A stretch of 64,000 nt of DNA from Owenia fusiformis (taxonomy: Eukaryota; Annelida; Polychaeta; Sabellida; Oweniidae), in the NCBI GenBank assembly GCA_903813345.2, contig CAIIXF020000008.1:33692867-33756866 (forward strand). Reading direction: 5' to 3'. Under the pieces are notes generated by a model. It saw only the letters and a list, made by a program, of their open reading frames with translations. It was not told the origin of the DNA and did not search any database. Positions 55,470 through 64,000 of this stretch are shown piece after piece. Every line of letters starts with the position of its first letter. The stretch's first letter is position 1. The translations under genes were made by a program, and so were the position numbers.

Positions 55470-56128
55470 CTCCAAATAAAGTAAAGATACCTTCATTAAT
55501 CGTGATGACAAGTGAGGTTTCAGGAACATAACAGTGAGATATAGAATTGATATCTTGGGCAAACGGGACATACAGTACTCATATATTGCCCACTGCATAT
55601 ATCACACTGAAGAAAATCTTCTGCAATACTTGTGGTTTATTTTTGAAGATTCAACCTTCAAGGCGTCATATCTGACTTTTGAAGTAGAGACCATCAAACG
55701 TTGACAAGAGTCGTCAAAACGTCAATAATGCAACTCTACAACTCGACTATTTTCTGCACCCTTAGAAAATATTTTTGACAGCCTATTCTATGTCACATAA
55801 AAGAAAATCATTTCAAAACAGGAACCGAATTTATTAATGAGAAAAAAAAGAGATTTTTCTTATTCAAGTTTATTTAGTTTATTATTGGGCGATAATATGT
55901 GAACTCTTGAAATGTGATTTTTAAATGATCGTTTTTCCATCATACAGGCATTTTATATTTATACTAGTGATATGAGTATATAGCACTTTTATTCCGGAAT
56001 AAATATAAACATATATTACCTTCAAATACAGCTTATTCAAATCAAATAATCATATTTAACTGCGAATTTCTTCGGGCGCGAATTTTTCAACAATTCTCCC
56101 CTTCTTTCTGGAGAGTTTAAGTTCCGGT
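55470..56128. other. Putative divergent promoter region of TWNK and P2X genes
   Basis: TWNK is transcribed leftward from above 54113 and the P2X gene rightward from below 56129, so this interval should contain both start sites. I see no clear TATA box for either and no coding frame. Function is inferred from layout only. Confidence 0.4.
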
Positions 56129-59100
56129 ATGGCTTCGTTTTGCAGAAAGTCAATTTCTCTCTTTTTTGAGTATGATACGCCTAAAATAGTTCATATTAGA
56201 AGTAAAAAAGTAGGAGTAATCAATCGACTCATACAGTTGGCTATAATAGGATACATAATTGGGTATGTTACATCGTAGTAACCCTAGAAACATGATTTCA
56301 AATTTTGTCAAGATTTGTTTCACACTTGACTCACTAAGAAAGTACAGATACAATTACTGTATCATATGACTTCTGAATCATCAAAGTGAGTGGTATGGGA
56401 CATATCTGTTATCAGTAAGATTTTTTGTACATCCTAGCATGTCTAGTGTCAATGGTTGACATATTTTAGCATTATCTTCATAGTGTTTCATAACAATACC
56501 CATACACCTGGGGATATGCAGTAATGAAGTATATCAAATCATGTTTCTTGTGTTATATTCATCTTTGGTCTTGCTCAGGTCTCTAGCCAATCTAAGTATT
56601 TGACTAGAGATCAACACAGGGCCCACCTACCTCTTTCACAGTCTGACTGATCTGATCTGCCATCCCGGGGGGTTCACTGTTTACAAACTTTGACGGTGGT
56701 CCTAAGCTTAACCCTCAGATATCAAAATGTTCTCATATCAATCTGTCAAATTTTTCCCAAACCGAACAAAAAAAAGCCATACCAAATGTTCAAATATAGG
56801 ACCAATGCCATACCAAATGTTAAGATATAAGACCAAGCCAATGCCATACCAAATGTCTTAATATTACCCCCATAAATGTGGGGTTATTTTGAGGTTCTTT
56901 GATATTTAGGACATTTGTTTCTCAAAATAAAATAAATCCTCAAAATAACCCCACATTTATGGGGGTACTTAATATATGACCAATGCCATTTAAAATTTCT
57001 GAGGTAGAAAAAAGCTACTATTCAAACTTAAGAAGGCCTTGAGAAGAAGGCAAATCTATTAAAAAAAACTCAAATTAAGGATATGTGAAGCTACTAGATC
57101 AATTCCATACCCCAAGTGTGAAGTAACACACTTTTTTGGGGGGGGCATTCTCATACCAGATCCTAGGTCCAGTGCCATACCTAATGTCAAAAAGGTACCC
57201 CATGTGCTTACCACCTTTGTTCGTTCGGATTTTCATCGGCTAGTTATCAAATACTACACTTCGATGGGATGTTTTAATTGATATAGGCATATTCCGTACA
57301 CCTTTCTTTATCTTGATGTGAAATGAGAAGCTATGATATTGGTTAACACGCCACAAATGAACATAATATTATTCGAAGCGTTTTTCGAAATTTTGAAACC
57401 GTCATTGATGACGTCATTTGTTTGTCGACTTTTGACCAATCAGCGATGATTTCATCTCAATACTGATTTACAAATTACATTATAAGCGTATGTCATCTTT
57501 GAACCCTGGTGTTTCTCCCCCTCTGTGATAGTGTTGAACTTTATTTCAGTATAGCGAAATTGTCATTCAAAGGTCTGGAGTACTAGATAGTATACATGTA
57601 TGCAGATTGCAGATGTCAAATGATTGATATTTATATACTTACACTTTTAAAGACTCAGTAGGCAAAATTTTATGCATTTTATATTCTGTTCCTGGGCATC
57701 AACACATGCAGTACATAATTAGAAGTGACATGCAAAAGTAGACTGGAAACTCTCCTGTTTCATGCATCATTGGTGATTGTAATCTTGAAAATTAAATAAA
57801 AATTTCATCATGCAGATATACCATAGTACTTGTGCCTAATTTATCTTTGTACAGATGGTTATTTGAAAATCATTGAAATTATTTGATATCTAGATGGGCG
57901 ATAGTATGGAAAAAGGGATACCAAGAGACAGATTCTGTGGAAAGTGGCGTCACAACAAAACTGAAAGGAGTGGCGTATACAAATTCATCACTTTATAACA
58001 TTACAAACAATTCTAGTGGGATATTTGATAGAATTTGGGATGTTGCTGATTATGTGAATCCACCACAGGTATATATGTCACTGATCTTTCCATTTGGTGT
58101 ATGATTTTTGAATTTTAGTTGAAAATCCGTATTGCATAAATTGCACCCTATCAAAATGGTGTTAAGTTGAATTGAGATATTCTAACCATCTAATTAGATA
58201 TGAGCATCTTACTTAGAAGAAGTTATGGCAACATTGGTATACTGTAAGTGATAAAATGCATATTTTTGGAGTAATAATGGTGATCATGATTATGTCCATT
58301 TTGTGAAAAACATGTACAGTACTGCTATCAGAAAAGTGTCAATTTGAAATCTTGATTTTAAAAATGCAAATTACAATCTTTCTCTGACCTTTTGAATTGA
58401 GTCAAATGTTTTTTAAGCATTTTTGGAAAAGTTATATTGTTCAGAGAAAGTAAATTGTTTTCTGAAATTAAAAAAAAGAATTATGAACATTGAGAAATAC
58501 ATATTTGGTTTTCAGGAGAACAAGCAAATCTTGGAAAATACATGTTCAGGTACAAAATATATAAAATACAACATGTGCAAAATATACATATAAACATACA
58601 TAATACATATTTGGTTTTCAGGAGAACAATGCCTTCTTTGTCATGACAAACATGGTCATCACTCCAAGCCAGGCCCAAGGAGAATGTCCTGAGGTATGTC
58701 TTAACATGGTCTTGAATTGACCCCCCCCCCCCTCCCACAGTTATCCATCCAATTTTTATTGGGTATGTATGATGCAAGCCTAATTTTAACAGATCAATAA
58801 AATTGTAATAAAACCTAAAATTGACCATAATCAGAAGTATGTGCTCTGTTTAGAGAATTTTAAATGATTATTTATATGATGTGTAAGATAGGTTCTATTG
58901 AGTCCAGGTTTGTTTGCAAACTGTGATACTATGCTTACAGTGTATACATTTTGTAGGATCCAAGTATGGGTGTGCTCTGTGATGGTCCACAAAACTGCTC
59001 AGCTGGCGATCCTGTTATTAATGGAAATGGTAAGTGAGATTACCCTTACCCTGCTATATCCCTTTTGTGTAGCCAAACACCCCTACCCTGCTATATCGTT

Positions 59101-62100
59101 TTTGTGTAACACTCCTCTGACTTTAACAATTATTTGACAGTTCTGATAAAATCTTAATAATCTCCAATGTTACTTTAGTAACTTTTAATGGGAGCTATGA
59201 ATGTAAAATAAATTTTAGTTACATTGTCACATGTATACTACAGTTAAACCTATTAAGTTGAACACTTGTAGTAGGGGAACACCTCTGTAAGTGGAACACT
59301 TTTGAGAGTGCCAGACCAACTGACTTATGTTCAATGAACCTCTGTTAAATGAAGCTCTGAAAGTTGAACACTTCCCAAGTAGAACACTTTTAGAGGTACC
59401 AAATATATCCCACTTTGACAGGTTGAAAATATGTTGAAAACTGACTTTGACTTATACACTGTATTCTGATTTGATGTTGTCTAGAATCTTCTTTGATTTC
59501 AAGAGTACAGATAAAGTTAAGCTCTTTCAAAGAGTACACTTAGATAATACCCTGCCACTTCAGAATATATTCAACACCAATTATGGGCAATATTCACAAT
59601 GAGTGGCTTCCGCATATCAATACAATATTTCATAGAAAATAAAAATATTATGCAAAGGTTAATTGTGGGTCCTAAAATCTCACTGAAACAGATCATACTG
59701 GAATAACAAATAACAGTGATTATTATTTAAATGGAAAATTATTCTTTCCATAATTTCAACACATTGCTCCTGAAAATGTATAAAACAAACTTGTTAATTC
59801 AGGTTTTGAACTCTATTTTTTTGACCAAAGTCAATTTCCCAAAACTTGTTAACTGGGGTTTTGAACTCGATTCAATTTTAGAGGATGTCTTATTATCCCA
59901 ATTTTAATTGAGAAAAGGTAGAAAATGACACAACATTGAGACATGTACAGGACGTTCGGGTACAAAGATAACAAAAGCTTAAGTTCAGTAAATGAGGGAT
60001 TATGAAATACTTTATAAAACCCTGGAAAATATTAGCAAGGGGATCATCTCTGAAATACAAAATTTGATAGAATAGAGAGTAATTACCAAGAAATTGTGTC
60101 TACAAGTGTATAACTCATTCTGGTAAGTATACAAAAATATTAGAAAACAATTTCAATTAAAAATTTTGGAGGAGAAAACAGAAAATAAGCATGTTATTTT
60201 TTTAAGAATGGGTAAAATGCAGACTGACATAGCACATATGGATTTATGACAGACTTATGTTGTCTTATGTGCAGTTAGTATAACTGGAAACAAACAAATT
60301 CTGATCTAACTCATTGCTGACCGACCCCAAGTTATTTTGTCTATGATGTCATTATAGTATCTGACCAACCCCGAGATATCTCAGGGCACCGTCCAATAAT
60401 TGTCACACAATTTGTACCAATGATCTTACCAAATATAGTATGGGTCACTAGCGGAACATGGTTGGGTGCAAATTAAATATAATGGCTTCACAATTGCCTA
60501 AAACATAGCAAAAAGGATGTTGATACAGTCCATTTTATGCTAAATATGGACACATGCAATTTTGACCAATTTTTCATCAAAATGGCCAGTCACCAGCAAA
60601 AATCCTCTAAAACATATTTTGCTAGCAATGAGTTTAGCCTAGTTCAGTTAAAAAAAATATTTACTCTGACTTCTTCGAAATAGAAAACAACTCTCTAATC
60701 TATAAAACGAGGTTAAAATTTGGAATTTTGATAAACAAATACCCCCACAAAGGATGATACCTCAGCATAAGATACATAAATGTATTTATTTTATCTAAAA
60801 GATACATGTAAAACATACTTCAATAAGTGTGCACAAATACTAAAATCTTGATTAATTTTTTCATGAGGAATTAGTAGTTGAATACAGTAAAACCTGCGTA
60901 TAGTGAACAATTTTTTGCCAAGAAAAAATGTTCACTGTTGGTAGGTGTGATGATTTGATTTCGCGGCATTTTGCTGTATTATATAAAGAGACCAGCTATT
61001 AAAAGAGAGGAGGGAATATTTTTTATTTTTTTTATTATTTACTTTTTTAGATATACACTTTTTTAACAGTGGCACTCTTACATTAAGGTGCATGTAATCG
61101 AAAAATATCCACAATTCCATGTTGGTTAAAACAGCACATTTTATCAAACTAAAATGAGTCTTAAAAAGAATTAAAACATATTCATATTTGAATAATAAAT
61201 TTAAATTGTATTTTCTACCCATATTAACCCATGACACTCAAGCGTTAAGTATTTAATTTGTTGTAATGCTATATACAAACTGACTTATTTTAGACTGACT
61301 GTCATCTGAATGGTTCATCCTTTTATTGTCAAATTTTTATCTCTATATAATTCTTTTTATCTCATCAAGATGGTCCTTTAAATAGTGGAATTTTTTGAGA
61401 CATTTGAGTCAGTTAAAGGACTTTATTGAATTAGTTAATGGACATGATAGATGCAGTTAATAGTGAAATGATCATGAATTATAATTTTGATCCAATCGTT
61501 TTTTTAAATTAACGGGATGAGAAAAAAGATCAAGTTGGGACTTAGCAGATAGAGGTAATAATAGTTAACTAACTCCAAGCAATCAATCCCAGATGCATAT
61601 CCTTTGTAACAAAAACAAAGCTTATTAAGAATTATAATTAGTCACACCTGTTTCAATAGAAGAGATCAAGATCTCAAATTGACCTTTTAATTATTTTTGG
61701 CAGGTAATATAGATATAAACTGCTTAACTCTGATAAGGCAGTTGTAGAAAATCGGCGAGAAATGTTATATCTGATTCAATGTTCACTAGAGACAGGATAA
61801 TTCAATTGATTTTGCCAGGGTTTAGTGTTCACTGTTCATAGTTGGTAGGTGTTCACTATAGGATTGCACTTTAACATGGGAGTCAATGGGAGAAAAAGGT
61901 TTTGCCGAATAAAAACGTTCACTGTTAATAGGTGTTCACTAGAGAGATGTGTTCACTAACTCAGGTTTTACTGTAGTTAAATATTTATTTAATGCACAAA
62001 ATCTGTTTATTTTGTAAAGGCAAGTGATCTTTTATCAAAATCACATGACTTTAGTATCTCCTTTCATATATGGTACTTAACTGACTAACTACTGTAAATC

Positions 62101-64000
62101 AACGATTTGAAATACACACTGAATTGTCCAAATAACACAAATAAATAAGTAAACAAACAAACAAACAAATGTCATTTCTTATAATAGCATATCAAAATAG
62201 CTTATTCATCTTTGATGAATAAATAAGTTAAAAAATCTAGTTGTTTGAATAGCATCCACAGAAAAGATTATTGTTTGAATTAGCATGATAAAGTGCATTA
62301 GTTGTGTATGTGCAAAGTATATACATGTATCCTCATTTTACCCGCTTCTTTAGCACAAAATGTTCATTCACTTTCTTTATCTTTTTGGAACTATTGGTAT
62401 TCTTTTGATTCACCCATAGCTTCCTTAAAGATCATCTTCATCTTCACTATTTTGTTTAATGGAAGCCTCTGAATTCATCCAGCCAACGAGAGTTTGTTGC
62501 CTGAAGGATGATTTTCTATATAAGGTCATTTCCTCTAAAGTCATCACAATGGCAGTGGGGCAGACTCATTGAACTATAAAATTGCCTGTACTTTTCACAG
62601 GTTACTTTAGAAGTACTGTATTTCTACTTAATTTGATTGTCGTGGTGGATCCGCCAAATTGTTAAAGTCTGCCAAATTAAGTAACCATCGAATTCCCAGG
62701 AAATTTTAGTACCATATATATTAGTACCAATTTGTAATATTGCATGTTGGCCAAATTAAGGAGCGGCCAAATGTTCAAACTAGTAAATCTTCCAAATAGG
62801 TAGCGCCAAATTAAGTAGAAGTACAATGACCTCTGTGTAATCTTTTGGCACCATTAGCCAGCTATTAGCCATAAGCCATTACCCATTCTGCCAATGAGGA
62901 CTCCTCCGTTTTTGGTCTCCTTAGACCCTGTAAAGCCCATGCATAACATGTATGCTTTTTCTTGTAGGTGTTATGACTGGTGCTTGTAGTGACCCCTATT
63001 TCTCGCCAGTGACAAACTCTACAGTTAAGTCATGTATCATAAAAGCTTGGTGCCCAGTGGAAATAGACCTTCTTCCTGTGTAAGATATTACATTTATTCA
63101 GTTTGGTCAACAATTATAAAATTATAAAAAAGAAAGTTTTCATAGCTATATGTACAGATGTAATGCTTAGAATCATGGCACTTTATAAATGGTGTCCAGT
63201 TATCCAGTTATTAACAGTTGTTGAAGAACAAAGTGAATTTATTGTTTGAGGAGGAGTTTGATGATGATTTAGTTTGGGAATGGTGTTGGTTTTTTGTGAC
63301 GAATCAACATTTAACATTAAAACTTTATATGAGGGGAGGGGAAAGAGGCAAACTATAATGAAATTAACTTCATTTTTCCAAAATGGATGAGACAAATTAG
63401 ACCACTTAAGCAGGACTTTTTTATAAAATCTTATTCATTTTTTTATGTACAGTAAAACCTGTCTACAATGAATTCCTATGGAGCCACAAAAATATGTTCA
63501 CTATAGGTAGGTGTTCACCACAGAGAGGCAGTTTTATACAGAACTCAGTGGAGTATGTGCTGAAAATAGGTGTTCACTCAACTTAAATGTTCATAGAGAG
63601 AGGTGTTCACTAAGACAGGTTTTATTGTACTGTAATCTGCATGATTTGTGCTTTCTTGCCACCCATAGATAGTGCTATAAGTGCTGAGCATGAGGCAAAT
63701 GCCTGAGACTAGCATTTTATGGAAAAATGTTTATTCAGCTGTGTTTTGAACTTAAATTGTGAAAATGAGCTTAAATTTGCCTCACTTATTTACATTTACC
63801 TCACCTAATTGCAGGTCATAATTGCAGGTCCTAATTGCAGGTCCAGGCTACACCAAGCATACATAAACATCAACACTTAGTACATGTATCATAAATTACA
63901 TGACCCAGTACAGCAGTATGGCCATCTATTGACAACATCGACATACCCTTTTATAAAGATCACCATTCACTTTATTTTCAGGCCTGAAAAAGCAATCTTA
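56129..64000 (+). CDS. P2X purinoceptor (ATP-gated cation channel), N-terminal part
   Basis: Exons 56129-56262 (ATG), 57894-58068, 58622-58693, 58957-59029, 62968-63079 and 63982-64000+ join in phase; the gene runs off the window. P2X subunits form trimeric ATP-gated cation channels with two membrane helices. Seen: the N-terminal [20 protein letters not shown], the first membrane helix ([20 protein letters not shown]), then [16 protein letters not shown] has Lys67 and Lys69, aligning with the ATP-contacting lysines of P2X4. [11 protein letters not shown] and [20 protein letters not shown] follow. The first ectodomain cysteines are ECPE, LCDG, NCSAGD, TGACSD, KSCI and AWCPVEID. Wording is nearest vertebrate P2X4. 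Sequons NSS and NCS are present. The acceptor of exon 3 is duplicated 106 bp upstream. It is head-to-head with TWNK. Confidence 0.95.
56865..56967. mobile_element. 103-bp palindromic MITE with 8-bp target duplication
   Basis: tacccccataaatgtggggt is mirrored at accccacatttatgggggta, with the stem continuing through tattttgagg/cctcaaaata (about 30 bp arms). CTTAATAT flanks both sides (56857-56864 and 56968-56975). The 8-bp duplication is hAT-like. It sits in a short tandem of ccataccaaatgt units (about 56775-56860), P2X intron 1. Confidence 0.85.
58495..58527 (+). other. Duplicated splice acceptor ahead of P2X exon 3
   Basis: tacatatttggttttcaggagaacaa occurs here and again at the true exon 3 boundary (acceptor AG at 58620-58621), 106 bp later. 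The upstream copy is a plausible decoy acceptor: reading from 58516 gives a frame that hits TAA before the true exon, though a gtacaa donor follows within about 34 nt. Confidence 0.7.
59239..59430. mobile_element. TACAGTTAAACC MITE copy, right end unclear
   Basis: tacagttaaacctattaagt, then repeated gttgaacac / gtggaacac phrases. It resembles 38645-38778. The right terminus is diverged. Confidence 0.5.
59431..60882. other. P2X intron 4 sequence, no gene seen
   Basis: AT-rich intron with only short frames. I see no exon-like conservation or matched repeat. Confidence 0.4.
60883..61975. mobile_element. 1.1-kb element with TACAGTAAAACCTG termini
   Basis: tacagtaaaacctgcgtatag at the left and ctcaggttttactgta at the right. 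Near each end the phrase gttcactgttggtaggtg/ttcactatagg recurs. The long unrelated middle (about 60960-61740) suggests that something inserted into a smaller MITE, or that this is a longer parental non-autonomous copy. No coding sequence. Confidence 0.6.
62605..62825. mobile_element. Inverted-repeat element (GGATCCGCCAAATTA family)
   Basis: tactgtatttctacttaatttg at the left faces caaattaagtagaagtaca at the right. The interior repeats gccaaatta. A related fragment, ggtggatccgccaaattaaaac, lies at about 47360-47410. Confidence 0.6.
63448..63634. mobile_element. TACAGTAAAACCTG MITE, complete
   Basis: tacagtaaaacctgtctaca at the left and gacaggttttattgtactgta at the right, with gttcactataggtaggtgttc inside. 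About 187 bp, in P2X intron 5. Confidence 0.7.

Overview
This is a eukaryotic, metazoan window. Genes are split by GT-AG introns, the DNA is AT-rich, and more than half of it is intronic or repetitive. The gene set (TWNK, P2X receptor, UTP25, an RRM/RS protein, a single-exon UGT, a secreted P-type trefoil protein) together with DIRS, Tc1/mariner, LINE and many small inverted-repeat elements points to a marine invertebrate. A mollusc, brachiopod, hemichordate or cephalochordate would all fit; I cannot fix the phylum from sequence alone.

Left third (1-18000): a LINE scrap, a polar tandem array, an intact single-exon UDP-glucuronosyltransferase (+), and the first 13 coding exons of UTP25 (-), a nucleolar pre-rRNA processing factor. 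No C-terminal UTP25 exons are visible, so the gene probably continues left of the window with the UGT inside an intron. UTP25 introns hold a 65-bp minisatellite made of copies of its own exon 3 end plus 5' splice site, and an unusual A-B-B-A repeat block.

Middle (18400-27230): a DIRS-type tyrosine-recombinase retrotransposon (-) with inverted terminal repeats, an internal complementary region, gag, RT, RNase H and recombinase frames. It is interrupted by one in-frame stop and frameshifts, and a 757-bp TTAA-flanked foldback element sits inside it. Next comes a deleted Tc1/mariner element with another inverted-repeat element inserted in it.

Right half: an RBM4/lark-like RNA-binding protein gene (+) with two possible terminal exons; a field of minisatellites and MITEs; the complete 12-exon mitochondrial replicative helicase gene TWNK (-), whose 5.7-kb intron carries on the opposite strand a complete four-exon gene for a trefoil-domain single-pass membrane protein; and, head-to-head with TWNK, the first exons of a P2X ATP-gated channel gene (+) that runs off the right end.

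The most distinctive feature is repeated splice-site duplication. In UTP25 and TWNK, tandem arrays begin exactly at an exon-donor junction and multiply the donor (21 and 10 extra copies). In the P2X gene an acceptor is duplicated once. In every case use of a decoy site would bring in a stop codon.
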